64,000 nt of DNA, taken from assembly GCA_030268105.1 (NCBI GenBank), contig BSDZ01000078.1, positions 4,496,001 through 4,560,000 on the forward strand, written 5' to 3'. The stretch's first letter is position 1. Each line of letters starts with the position of its first letter. The translations under genes were made by a program, and so were the position numbers. Below are positions 48,516 to 60,833 of this stretch, one piece after another. The notes under the pieces are model-generated. The model did not search any database and had not been told where the DNA came from. It saw only the letters and a list, made by a program, of their open reading frames with translations. Source of the DNA: Volvox africanus (taxonomy: Eukaryota; Chlorophyta; Chlorophyceae; Chlamydomonadales; Volvocaceae).

Positions 48516-51500
48516 GTGTGTAGGATAGGGGGGTACATCACCCGTGGCCACTAACCTGGCAGTCCCTACTTTCCCCGGTGTTTCGGGGCACCCTCATCCA
48601 GTCTCCCATGCCGACTTCTCCGAAATCAGTGGTTTTCCCAGGTTCAGCACCCACCACCAGCATCCAGCGGAATCTGCCGAATCAACTAAGGCGTCAACTC
48701 CGCTACTGGTCAGCTCGCAGGTCACTTTAATTGGGGTCGTCACCGTCCATCGACATGGGGGCACCCTGCCCTTAACGTTAGGGTCTTTGGCCCGCTCTCG
48801 GTCGGGGTAGAACCTGGAACTCCAGGGGCATATTAGTCGTGCCATAACAGTCGTGCCTGAACACTGTATGTGAATATGTGTATATGTGTATGTGTCTATG
48901 TGTATGTGTATGAGGGGACCACGAGAGGAGATCTCAGCCAAGAGGAAAACTCCCTTCAGTCAACACACACACACATACACACACACACGCACATGCGTGT
49001 TCACTCCCCCCACGCGCCTGCCTGACCTCCCTCCCAAACCCCCCAAACCCCACCTTCAGCCCTGACGACAGCGCGTGGAGCTCCGGCAGCGCCCCAAACT
49101 CGCCCCTGTCCCGGTCCTTCTCAAACTGGCGGTACATCGCCATCATGGCCTCCCCCATGAAGAACAGCGCGTAGGCGCAGGCGATCAGAGGCAGCAGCGT
49201 AGCCGCACAGTTCTGGTAGTCCAAGACCTGAAGTTACATATATAAGCAGAGAGGGCTTAAGGGGCTTAGGGTTTTAAACGGCCGAGGAGGGGACGCGAAA
49301 TATGCCATAAGTACGACAAGGGATAGGGGTAGAGGCCCGAAAAAGGTGGAGGGGAGGGAGAGGGGGGAGGGAGGGAGGTGTCAGCAGCCCATAACGATAC
49401 ACAACCAGACAGAGGGCACGGGTGTGTTTGTTGTCGGGTCCTGAAGCCGGTGAAGCAGCAGAGGGTAGCTAAGTCCGGTGGAGTTGGTTGTTGCGGGAGA
49501 TATGGAACTCGTTCCTGAGGAATGACAGTTGGGCAGTTGGGCAGTTACGTACGACATCATACATGGTTAATACCGTGGGGGACGCAACTGTCCAACACCC
49601 ATTCCAAAGCACAGCAGCGCGAGGGGCAGCGGAAGTTGTGGCAAGACATAAGGCCCACATGTTTATCGAGTGATCGAAGAAGAAAAGAAGGGCCTCCTGC
49701 TGCATCCAGCATCATTACATACATCGTGGAGGGCTCCCAGCCCCCCGGCCGCCGTACGGGCACATACACACCTGTAGCTCCCGCTCCCCGGCCGCCGGCG
49801 CCGTCTGGCGGCGTACGGCGGCATACCGCGTGGCGATAGTGACGGCCCGCCCCAGCGACGACCCCGCGTTTTTCACAATGTCAGCGCGTACGAACACCAT
49901 CGTGGCGTACGACGCCTTGCTGTTTGCCGGCGGCGGCGGCACGTAACGGCCCTCCGGAGTCACCTGTTGGCGGCGGCGGAGGCAGTGGAGATGCAGCGAC
50001 GCCGCTGCCTCAGGCCGCTGATATGAATCACAACTCCACCACTATTCATGCGGTCAGCTGCACACCACGCGCTTAACAAGGGAACAAAACACACACTGGC
50101 CGGGGCTGCAGTGCGCGACGTGGCCGTTGCGATAGGAGTGACGTGTATCCTGCCCACCCCCTACCCTTCCCACTCCCTCCCTCCCTGCCCCCCCTCTCCC
50201 TCCCTCCCCACTTTGGCGAAGCGCATCAGCATGTTGTCTCGGGGAATGCGCACGTGATCGAAGGATAGGAAGCCGTTGTCGACTCCGTTGTAGCCCACCT
50301 GGCGGGATATTGGGGGGAGGAGGGGGGGACGGTAAACACGGTCCACCAGGAACTGACCTCAATGCCCCTCACCGCTCACGAGTTGGGATCTGAGCCCAGG
50401 AGGGACGCGGGTCGTGTCGTGTGGTGTGGTGTCGTGCGGGAGCCGGGGACGAGGGGGCCGGTATGGCGAAAATCAATTCTCGTTCCGAACGGCATGCAGC
50501 CAGAATGTGCATATACCGTATTCCCGTACCGCCGCACAATCGTACATCTGCACACGAGCTGTCGTATACCTTAGGCCCGATGTCCCCGATGGTGACGCCG
50601 GGCAGCGGCAGGTGTGTGTCCAGGTGGCGCAGCTGGGCGATGAAGCCGTGGGGTCCGAGGTCACGAACCCCTGCGCCCTGCTCGTACGGCATCATCAGCC
50701 GCGCCATCACCACCGCGTGAGTGGCTGTCTTTCCCAGACCGCCCGGCCACCACTTAGTGGCGGTCAGTGTGGGGCTGTGAAGCACGAACTCACCCGTCTG
50801 GAGTGTATGTGGGGGTGTGGGGGTGTGGGGGGGGAGGTGTGAACAAAGGAAGACAGAGGCAGGAGGGAGTTAGACAGATGACTGGGACACAAAGCTTTCT
50901 ATGGCTGAGTTTGCTATCAAGAACTCATACCAAGAGTCCATCAAGGCTTCACCCTTTCAGCTTGATTATTGCCGAGCACCACGGCTTCCCAATGTATTGG
51001 GCATGAATGTTACAAATGTTCATGCAGCTGCAAGATTCTGCAGGGGTGTACGGAATGTGTAAACCGAGCAAAAATGTTCATTCAACGGGCCCATGATAAT
51101 TTCATAAAATATGCTGATATGAGACGTAGGGATTCTGAGTATAAGGTACGGCAGAAAATCCTACTCAGTACGACAAATATCCGGATGAAAACCCCGGGGG
51201 GAGGGAGAGGAGCAGACGAGGAAATGAGAGAGAGAGCGAGAGGGGTGAGGTCCAGGAGAGAAAGGCACTCAATGATTGTCGATAATGACCCTGCAAGCGA
51301 AAGACCCATTAAGGGATATATTACGACACGCCGTGGTACGAGAGGTTGCCGTACCTCCCTGTCGTACGTTGCCGTTGTCTCCAGGCCCCGAACGAAAGTA
51401 CCGTGTCCCAGCTCCGTCTGCGCGTACGTCCCGATGATCCTGCGGGTTGTGGGTTGTGAGTTGTGGGTTGCGGGTTGGCGGCAAGGATACTAGGAGAGCC

Positions 51501-53250
51501 TTTGTCTGGGTGCGTGTGGTGGTGGTGATGCTGGCGATGATGGTGGTGATGGTGGTGAGGAGGAGGGATTATCACCTCCAGCCTGTCACTTTAATGCGTT
51601 TAGATGCTCTAGCTGACTCAATGACACGGAACCAGCAATCGTTCCAGAACCGGTTCATTCCATTCGCAGTAAATCATCGAATAAATCAATCGATCAAGAT
51701 CAACCAAAAACAGCGTACGACAAGATGCGACTCACGCACTGGACATCCCCAGCACCTGTCGTATCTGAGGATGCCCCGGCAGGGTACGGCAGGGTACGCT
51801 CACATGCATGCCTCCCTCCCTCTCCCCCCCACACATCCAATGTGCAGGTACTAGATGAGCGTGCCAGATGAGGGCAGGTGACCGGGGCCCAGCTGCTTCC
51901 TCTGCCGCACCTAAGGTCCATACACAGCGGCATCCACTTGGCCTGCTGCTCGGGGCTGCCCTGGGACACAATGGACGGAATGAACATCTGCGGAAGGCGG
52001 ACGGTACGGCGGAAAAAGGGGAGAATACGACATATTATACGACAAGACGGGATGTGACGCGATCCTGGAACAGGCGATTGGCGACAGATCCTTGTAGCAA
52101 GGAGCATCAGTCGGATGCATCGTAAACTGAGAACAATACCAACAACACTAAAAATATCGCCATAACACCACCATCATCACCACCAACACCACCATCATCA
52201 TCACCACCAACACCACCATCATCATCACCACCAACACCACCATCATCATCACCATCACCATTACCACCACAAGCTCCCTTCCCTCACTCCGATGTGGAGC
52301 TCCAAGCCGCCAGGGAAGTCCACCAGGGAACGCATCAGCGCGCCATCCGCAAGACTCAGCTCCTCGGCTTTCATCTTCTCCCTGCGTATGGAGAAGGGAG
52401 GGGAAGGGGCAGAGGAGACCGGAAAGGGCCCCAGAGGTGTTTGAATCTTAAACTAAGGAGGTGCGGAAAGGGCATCTGAGTCGGAGTCGGAGGCAGGACT
52501 GGGAAAGGAACTGGGCCCTGGTGCCTTAGCGGAGGGAGCGGGAGAATGAGCAAGTTGAAAACACGGCGATAGTGGCGGAGGCAGCTCATGCCATAAGCCG
52601 TTCAGGTTGCGGGAGTGTGAATGTTAAAGGAGAATTGAAACCATAGGGAGGGGGGAAAGGTAGTTCAGGTCAGCTCAGGCGGTTGAAGCAGTCTCGTAAG
52701 CCAGTTGATGGATGAGGCATCCAGCATGACCGCAGTGGGGAACTAAAAAATGAATTTGCGGGGTTGAATTAGATTAGAACACTAAACCAGTGCAGGTGAT
52801 ATAATGTACCTTAGGCAGATTATCCATGCTATGGGCGGGTGGACTCGGGAGGCGCGCGATCGCGCGGGCTCACCAGATGCCGAGGGCTGCCCGCAGACCG
52901 CCTACATACTCCTCTTCGCGACTGAGGAAGTACCGCTTGCTTTTGTCACCCCAGGCTGTCTTCGCCAGGATCTCGGCAAAACGTTGCCTGCGTAGCGGGT
53001 GGAACCCCTGTTCACTTGAAGCATGACGAGCGGAATTGCGACCGGTTCACAAGAACGGGTTCCAGGCTTACTTCTTTTCCAGAAGTTCCTTGCCGCCATT
53101 TAAAACGTATGCTAGCTCCGATACATTGAATGTTGCCCGTCGGCGTTCCTCGTCCAAATCCTGTGAAGGCTCTGTGTGCGTTCGCAAAATTATCTGGGTA
53201 GATGGACGCTGGAGCTCTTTAGTCCTCTCGTCCACAATATGAGCGGCCAT
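45969..53250 (-). CDS. ACX: Peroxisomal acyl-CoA oxidase
   Basis: Complete model, 14 exons, 716 aa: complement(45969..46219, 47062..47288, 47537..47802, 48020..48082, 48336..48449, 49054..49227, 49772..49963, 50212..50298, 50570..50797, 51355..51439, 51911..51987, 52288..52381, 52874..52987, 53072..53250). All 13 junctions keep phase. It oxidises acyl-CoA to trans-2-enoyl-CoA, passing electrons to O2 to give H2O2, the first step of peroxisomal beta-oxidation. Landmarks in order: N-terminal [27 protein letters not shown] (FAD/acyl site), [21 protein letters not shown] and T-W-E-G-D-N, whose Glu is at the catalytic-base position, then [11 protein letters not shown]. The last residues S-R-L form a PTS1 peroxisomal signal. 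Start is ATG 53250; an upstream in-frame TTG is not used. The intron 48083-48335 seems to have a GC donor. Confidence 0.95.
46289..46335. repeat. AT microsatellite in intron
   Basis: TATATATA tract in the last intron (46220-47061) of the acyl-CoA oxidase gene. Confidence 0.9.
48464..48521 (+). repeat. (TATGTG)n microsatellite
   Basis: About nine TATGTG units running directly into the start of dispersed repeat copy 3. A related ATGTGT tract lies on its other side (48868-48912). Confidence 0.95.
48522..48868 (+). repeat. Dispersed repeat family A, copy 3 (full length)
   Basis: About 347 bases, from AGGATAGGGGGGTACATCAC to CTGAACACTGTA. It lies in the 48450-49053 intron of the acyl-CoA oxidase gene. 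The minus strand keeps an open frame shared with copy 4 ([18 protein letters not shown]). Confidence 0.95.
52163..52262 (+). repeat. 24-bp tandem repeat in intron
   Basis: CAACACCACCATCATCATCACCAC-like units, about four copies, in the 51988-52287 intron of the acyl-CoA oxidase gene. Confidence 0.85.
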
Positions 53251-54838
53251 TGCGAGGTAGATTACGTAATTCGTTAACAATAAGTTTAAGCCCCTCCGTG
53301 ACTGTTCCTGGTCCTTCGTTCGCAAATCAATTGGAACGCTATAACATGGTACATAACTGCGTCAGGCACAAAATCATTAACTGAAAAATGGCGTTATCAT
53401 AGCCGTTGGTAAATGTCATTGCCGTTGGGTTGTTATTGTTGACCTAACGGTGCCGTACGATTACGCAGGCTTTGAATAACCGGAGCAAGCGATCGTTGTC
53501 ACGAAACAAATCCAACGGAACCTGAAGAATTGGATCAGAATGCAGAAATAAATTATGACTTCAGCGCACAACATCCATAGATTGCCAACCTCTTGGCGAT
53601 ACGAAACTCAACCCGCGCACCTGACCCCGCATAACCATTTCGATCAGGAACCTCATCCGGCGCACGAAATACACCACTGCCTCAGACAGTCGGACGGGTT
53701 AGGCCGCAATCGCGTTTGCGGTCGATTTGAAGAAACAGGCTAAACAGAAGGCAGCGCGCGCGACACATGCACACGCACGCTTCAAAGGATGACACCCGAA
53801 CGACATGTATGAAGCAATATCCTCATGTCAATCTTATTCCGCATCTAATGCATAAACAATAACAACAACAATAATACCAATAATCAGGAGCATATCATAA
53901 CGAGGCTCACAATAGAATTGGAAACGCTCCGGGTATTTTCTTCGGGAAGTTTCGCGAGGCGTCGTCTTTTCCATCTTGGCGGCGGCTAGCGGACTTCTAA
54001 GCTTTTGTGCTACTACAGGCTCCCTCTACTACAGGCGCCGTCACCGTAGCCGGGAACGCAGCCGTCATGTGATCGTTTGCAGGATTGAACAGGTCCATGA
54101 GTAAAGGAATGACACTACCTCTGCGTCTCGCTCTTCCTCAAACTGCTCTCAAATCATCTCTTCGTGCCATCTCAACGCACGAATGGCGCTGACCCCAAGC
54201 CCCCTCCTGGCCATACCCTCCTTAGGCTCCTCTCTGCCCACACACACCTACCACACATGGACCTCTGCGCACCCGCACACCCAAACCCTGCGAACCTTAC
54301 CCCCCCCATATACGTTTGTGGGATACGGGGTTTTCTTGCTTCACCCATGGCCACTACCTGGCAGTCCCGACCGTCCCCTGTATTTCGGGTCACCCTCATC
54401 GGTTCACCCCTAATGATGTCGACTTCTCCGAAATCAGTGATGTTCCCGGTGGTAGGTGGTTCAGCACCCACCACCAGCATCCAGTGGAATCTCTGCCAGA
54501 GTTACGGCGGCCTCATCAACTCCGCTACTGGTCAGCTCGCAGGTCACTTTAATTGGGGTCGTCACGGACCATCGACATGGGGGCACCCTGCCCTTAACAT
54601 TAGGGTCTTTGGCCCGCTCTCGGTCGGGGTAGAACCTGGAACTCCAGGGGCATATTAGTCGTGCCATAACAGTCGTGCCTGAACACTGTATATATGTGTG
54701 TATATATATGTGTGTGTATGCTGATTCCCCCTCCCTCCACTGCGTCGGCGCAGCGTCTCCACCTCCATTGTCGATCCCCCGTACTTTAGCCAGCTAATAT
54801 CCAACCCCCCCTTGCCAGTGCTAACCCCCTTTGGTGGA
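53251..54838. other. Spacer between acyl-CoA oxidase and pseudouridine synthase genes
   Basis: Holds the oxidase promoter side (53251 on) and the 3' side of the pseudouridine synthase gene. Contains dispersed repeat copy 4. No further gene seen. Confidence 0.5.
54320..54690 (+). repeat. Dispersed repeat family A, copy 4 (diverged)
   Basis: Follows copy 3 from GGCCACTA.CCTGGCAGTCCC to GAACACTGTA with more differences and a few small insertions (for example TTCACCCCTAATGATGTCG). Ends in a TATATATGTGTG tract. Confidence 0.9.
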
Positions 54839-56914
54839 TCATCCCTCTCCCACTACCACTTGCACAACCTCCACCTCCTCCCATGCGACTAGCTCCTCTC
54901 CGCCTCCTCCTCCGCCTCCTCCTCCGCCTCCCGCGCCTGCTCTATGACTCCAAGATGCCTTCTCTCTACTCCCCGCGAGTCCTTCCCTCTCCTCCCCCCC
55001 GTCACCACCACCACCCTCGTCACCCCTCTCATCACAAGCCCCCCCATTCGTACGGGGCTGTAGTCGCTCCTCCTGCGCCTGCCTCTCTACCGATGTCATG
55101 AGCAGCGGCGGTAGCGGGGCCCGCAGCAACAGCGGCTGGCCCGTCATAGGATGCGGAACATGGAGCTCCAGGGAGTGCAGGTGGTAGCCGCAGTCCCCTG
55201 CAGCGGCGGGATTTCAAGATTTTCCAGATTACACAGTGCCACTGCTACCGCCACTACTACCGCCACCACTACTGCTGCCATCCGCTACTGTTGCCAATGC
55301 TACTGCCACATCTACAAATCTGCATCTGCAAATGCTACTGCCACCGCTACTGTTGCCAATGCTACTGCCACCGAGACTGCTGCCGATCCTTGCCGATGAT
55401 CTGACCAACGGAGGGTCCCTAACCGGCTCGTGCTATGTGGCTCACCCACCTCCTCGCCTCCCCAGGCTTAGCAAACAGAAAGCCTCCAGAGCTGGGAACT
55501 CCAGGCTATATAGCAATGCTATTTGATATTGAGTGGCGACATGTACGAGTGCAGTACAGTACGGTATGGTACGGCATACAAGATGCGTTGAAAAAAGGTT
55601 ATGGTTCTGTTTTTCAATCAGCCGCTGTGGTGACGGCGTGGCTTTCCGTTTTCTAAGCGGATATTCTTCCCCGCCCCCCGGGTATCTTTTCCGATGCTCA
55701 ATCGGTTTTATCGCCCTCCATGATTCGCCGTTTTTTAACATTGCTTAAATAAGCCTCAGTCAGGTGACTAGGTTTTTAAGAGACAAATACACACGCTCGC
55801 ACAAACCTGGCCTGCCGAATCCGCCGTCCCGTGGGTCGGTCTGCCCTGTCTCCTCCACCGCATTTGCGAGTGCGACCGCGTCTAAGCCCATCTGCCGCGG
55901 GAAGTGCAGGACGCGAGGCAAAAAAAAGAACGATGGATGGCACCGGCATGTACGGCATCGTAATCCTATGATTGCGTAAGAAACGACGTTACATTGGGGT
56001 GCCGCTACATCAAACTCGGCTTACCCGGGGCCGGCCGCCGATGCCGTACAGTGGATCTCCAAGCAGCGGGTGGCCCATTGCAGCCATGTGGATTCGGATC
56101 TGATGCGGCCGACCCGTCAGTATCTCCACCTGCGCGGGGACTCGGAGAGGTACGATGATGAAGACAAAGTACGGCAAGCTGTACGGGATAACCCGGAATA
56201 GTTTATCTAATGCTAAAACCCTTGGCCGGTTGACGCGTTTAAGAGGCCGGGGAAGAGGGAGGGGAAAACCCAGGGACACGGTATCTGTAGCCCACGGGTC
56301 TCCTGATCCTCCTGAATTGATTCCACCCCTCCCCTCCCCTCACCACACCACACCTCACCACACCTCTCTATCCGAGCTAGGGGCTAAGGAAGCGCGGGAG
56401 CGGTAATCTCTTCTGCCTCTGTGAGACCTGCCTGCATCAGCGTCTGGCCCCTGTCGTCCGCCTCCGCCTCCGCCTCCGCCTCCGCCTCCCAACACACCCT
56501 GGCCGGCTGCTGTTGTTGCCGCGGCGGTAGTGGTGATGGCTGAGAGCTGCCCTGTGCGCCCACCAGGCGGGGTACTGCGACCAGTGTTGATGATGATGAT
56601 GATGATGATGATGCGGCGGCGGCGGCGGCGGCGGCAGCGGCAGCGAGCAGTATTTCAGCATCTGCATCATTAGTGGCAACGGTCTCGCGCGAACAGCATT
56701 CCTCCAGGTAAGGCAGGACCCCAGCAGCAGCTGCGGCAGTAGCGGGGGCCCCAGCCGGGCTCCGTCTCCGCTCCAAAACCTTCCAGAGGCTCACGGCGGG
56801 TTTACCGTCAGGCGTCGCGGCAAACAAACCGCCGTCCACACCCGGGTGGCTGATGGGCCCTATGGGCACATCCACACGGCCCTGAACAGAGCGGGGGGCG
56901 GGGGCAAAACTGTA

Positions 56915-56951
<37 letters not shown>

Positions 56952-58720
56952 GTGCGGAGGGGGTTGGGCATGAAGGGGGCCTCGGTCTGGGTCAATGTCA
57001 GGGGCCGACTTGCCTTCGGATAGGCGCGGGAGGAGGCCAAAAGTACGCCGCAAAAGCAGGGGAATCTTCCTCGTTTTACGTAGCAGCATAATACACAATA
57101 TGTACAATAACATATTATTAGCAGCAGCGACAACTCGCTTAAAAGGGGAGGGAGAAGGGGAGGGAGAAGGGGAGGGAGATGGGGAGGGAGAAGGGGAGGG
57201 AGATGGGGAGGGAGATGGGGAGGGAGAAGGGGAGGGAGAAGGGGAGGGAGAAGGGGAGGGAGATGGGGAGGGAGAAGGGGAGGGAGATGGGGAGGGAGAA
57301 GGGGAGGGAGATGGGGAGGGAGATGGGGAGGGAGAAGGGGAGGGAGAAGGGGAGGGAGAAGGGGAGGGAGAAGGGGAGGGAGAAGGGGAGGGAGAAGGGG
57401 AGGGGGAAGGGGAGAATCACCAAACCCCCGAATCCATCCGCCGTTCTTCGCAAGGTACCTGGTCGTTGACACGCACCTGGTCCTCTTGCACAAGGCCCCA
57501 CACCAACGCCCGGTAAATCTTTCGCAGCGGCGGCGGAAGCGTGGTGGTTTCGGAGCCCAGAGGGATGCCAGAGGGATGCTGCTGTCGCGGTAGCTGTGGC
57601 GGCGGTGGTGGCCACGCACCCTCCTCTGACTCTGCCGCTGCTGCCGCGGCTGCCGCCGCCGTCTTTCCCGTCATGAGCTCCGTCAGAGCCCGGCGCGCAT
57701 GCGGGGTGCGGGCGCATAGGAGGAGCCCTGCAACAAGCAAGATATCCCGGAGGAGGGGAGGGAACCCTGCGTGGGCTGGGTGGATATGTGTTTGTATGGT
57801 CGTACTGTCGTCCTCACCTCCCCTGCGCCCCAACAGGTGTGGGGCGTCGTGGGCTCACCATCTGCAGTTCCCCTCTGCAGCGGTTCCTCCGGCCCAGCTC
57901 GGGCTTGAACCGGCGACCTGACCACCAGTGCCAGTCCTGTCGTACCAGGTGCCGCTTGCAAACTCGCCACACCTACTCCTCCGCATACACACACATGCCC
58001 CCCACCCCCACCCCCTGCCCCACGAACCTGCCGGCTGGACCGACCTGACGTTCCCCGCCCCAAGCGGTGCACGGGTGCGGGCACACCCGTTGGCTTCACT
58101 GCAGCAGGCTTGCTGCCCCGCTGATGCCTCCGTTGTTGGTTTGGGGTAGGGGGTGAGGGCGGTGGAGGCCGCATCTCCGGGAGATGTGGACACTTTCGCG
58201 AACTTTCCTCGCCTCCGCCGCCTCCGCCACCGCCTCCGCCGCCGCCGCTCTTAGCTAACTGCTGCGGGGCAGAGCCGCTGGCATCAGGGGCCGCCGCCAC
58301 CGCCGCCAGGTCCTCCCTAGGCTGACGTCCCATGCCAGTGTCTGCAGGTCTAGCTGCAATTGCAGCATGACGGAGGTGATCCTCTGCTGCAGCCGGGCTG
58401 TCGTAGTGCCGCTGTAGCAGGGTTAGGAGGGTGCGCTGGTGGAACATGGCGGCGGGCAGCACCTGCAGTCCGGAGGGTTTGGAGAGAGCCACCTGGGAGC
58501 GTGGGAGGGGAGGGGAAGGGGGATTAGGTAATGCAAGGAGGGAAGGGGGGCCGAATGGAAGCACGGGGGAATGAGGGGGGAAACAAAATGGAAACCCCGG
58601 GGAGTTGGGAGTTGGGAGTTGGGGTGTATGTGACCGTACCATGTCGTCGTCCTCGTACAGCACGTCCACATAATTGGGTGACGGTGGCTCCCTCCAAGGA
58701 AGCCGTGTGTACGACACGAT
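54839..58720 (-). CDS. RluA-family RNA pseudouridine synthase (plant PUS5 type)
   Basis: Exons complement(54839..55197, 55807..55891, 56025..56129, 56432..56881, 57477..57727, 58045..58492, 58640..about 58720); the 5' exon edge and start are not resolved. It isomerises uridine in RNA. Landmarks in order match the plant PUS5 group: [53 protein letters not shown], the thumb G-R-P-H-Q-I-R-I-H with [11 protein letters not shown], and C-G-Y-H-L-H-S. The H-R-L-x-R-x-T-S-G motif has Gly where most RluA enzymes have the catalytic Asp; as I recall this Gly is shared by plant PUS5. Low-complexity inserts (poly-Gly, poly-Ala, poly-Ser) separate the core blocks, and the tail is Glu/Gly-rich. The intron 56130-56431 may use a GC donor. 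Confidence 0.88.
56911..56953 (+). repeat. (TATGTG)n microsatellite in intron
   Basis: About seven units in the 56882-57476 intron of the pseudouridine synthase gene. Unlike the tract at 48464 it has no dispersed repeat attached. Confidence 0.9.
57144..57412 (+). repeat. G-rich 12-bp minisatellite GGGGAGGGAGA(A/T), about 22 units
   Basis: Near-perfect 12-base units differing at one position (A or T), in the 56882-57476 intron of the pseudouridine synthase gene. The G-rich strand is the template strand of that gene and is able to form stacked quadruplexes. Confidence 0.95.
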
Positions 58721-60833
58721 ATCGCCTACCCTAAGCGGGGTGAAGTCCGCCGGGGCAAGCCATGGGGTGGGAGTCTGTCATGAAGGCGGGTATAGAGGAC
58801 GACGTGTGAACCCGGGTTCTTACCGCTGCACCCCCAAGGGTTTCACCAACTTGAGGTTTTGTGCTATTTAACAGCTAACTAACGGAAGTACGGAAAGACA
58901 ACCTGATTAGCTAACTGACTGGTGGGCCGTAGACTTCCTAGACAACGTAACACTTCCTGGACAACACGGAAGACATAAAACCCCGATCCCAATCGTGAGT
59001 CCCGAATTATCAAGAGGATCCTCTGCTGCGTTTGCTGCATGAGTTGAAAGGGAAAGGGGAATTTGTCAACTGCGCGTTGCTGTTAAGGTAGGGATGGGGT
59101 CTCGGGTGACGTCAGGGCATAACAATCGCCGAGAGAGCGCCCGGGTTACGATACCGCCTAGCAACCGACCTGAGGATATAATGAGCGTCCCTCACAGGAC
59201 TCGAGTTCACAGCGATCTGTCCTCGAGAAATCCGCACAGCCCACCTGCGAGCAGGTAGCGAAGGTAGTATGTAGCGGTAGCGAAGATACTGTAAGTACGG
59301 CGACGCGACCATTAAAGACTCATCGCGTAGCAAGGGCCAATCTGAGTCAAGTATGGTTGCCAAATAAAATCTTACTCTTCTAAGGATGCTGATGCTGGAT
59401 GTACCATGACGTAAAATTGAAGCAATTCTAGGCCGGCATGCTTGGACTTGATGTAGTCGCGGAAAGTGAACCCGTTGTTAACTTCTGGCCAAATGGTAAC
59501 CAGTCGCTTGACCCTTGGGAGCATTTCGAGACCTCGGCCTCCGCGTCTGTATTGATGTTAACTTTAGACAGGATTAGCGATGGTGGCTGTCAAGATAGAT
59601 CCAGAACCTTGACCGCCTTTTTAGGCTTATATAATCTTATCTTTACCAAAGTTAAATGTCATAAAGCTGGAGCAATCTGCATGTTCAATCTGGATCTTTC
59701 CTTTCGGCAGTTGAGCACAATGTTGGGTTTTCCGTAACTCTCACACAAGATATCAAGATATAAGCTTTTAGAATATTCCTGCCTATGATAGTATGCTACC
59801 TCAGTTGTGCGCACCCTCGTAAGTGATTCGGCTGGCTAAGGATGACCTTTGGGTCAGCGCTTGAGCTAGTTTGAGCCATTCGAACTGTCAGCTCCTTGAA
59901 AACAGTAAGCACTCGAATTAGCAAATTACGAACTTCAAATATTATAAACGGTGTACACGACGATGGCAAGAGGGTACCTATGGCGCTTAGGCCTCGCCCC
60001 TGCTCCGCAGCGCTCCGCCCACTCCCGGTCCGTTGTTTATTCATGCCCCACCCAGTCCCGTCCAAATTGCCTGGCGTGCTTATAAAAACGCCGACCTTTA
60101 ACTTTATGAACGCATTTGCAATACCCCAGATCGCCAACAAGTTGAAATTGGTTACTACGAGGATATCGTAGGGTCATCTTATTGTCGCCTCACCTTTGGT
60201 TGCCTCATCATGACGTGCAGGCTAGGATCTGGATGTGGTGTCAGCGTGCCCCGAAGTAAAGTGGTGTATATTGTGTCGTCATGAGGGGTAATATTGTTGG
60301 CCCCCATTTTTTAAAGCGAAGCTTACGACACAACTCATAAACTATCATCCTTAGTTCTACTAATACATACCAACACGTCACCTCTACTGGAAGATATCTG
60401 TACAGGAATGTGGTCGCTCCGGAACCGCTCCAGAACCGTTTGTAGCGGCTAGAAACGTGAATGCCGTTACCAATCAACTCAAAATCAAATGTAGACATAA
60501 TCTTTAGCTCTCAGTAACAATTGCATGGAGCGTTTGCAAGTGCTCGGGAGCGCTCGTTGTTAACTATGGACGGGGTTAATCTTTAGCAACGATGGACGGG
60601 GCCTTGGATACTATTTCGATTTTAATTATTAAAATTTAATATTATATTGTTGTTATAAACAAGTGAATTGGTCCAGCAGGGTCTCGAACTGGACGAGCGT
60701 CGTCAGCAAGCAATAGGAAATGGCCCAGATCGATTAATAACAATGATGAAGACGCATATACTCATTAGGAAAGTTATACTTATAATATATTGAAAAGGTA
60801 ATTATTAGTAACGTTTAGATTGCTCTAGTTAAG
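58721..60833. other. Region between divergent genes; may hold 5' exons of the pseudouridine synthase
   Basis: The protein encoded at 58640-58720 lacks a proper start, so one or more upstream exons must lie in the left part, perhaps around 58790-58860 (donor GTAAGA near 58831). From about 59370 to 60833 the DNA is AT-rich with no supported gene. It includes the promoter of the 60834 gene. Confidence 0.4.

Noticed and set aside
56384..57619. Single 411-codon minus-strand gene
   Set aside because: It merges a real pseudouridine synthase exon (56432-56881) with intron minisatellite translation (Leu-Pro-Pro repeats).
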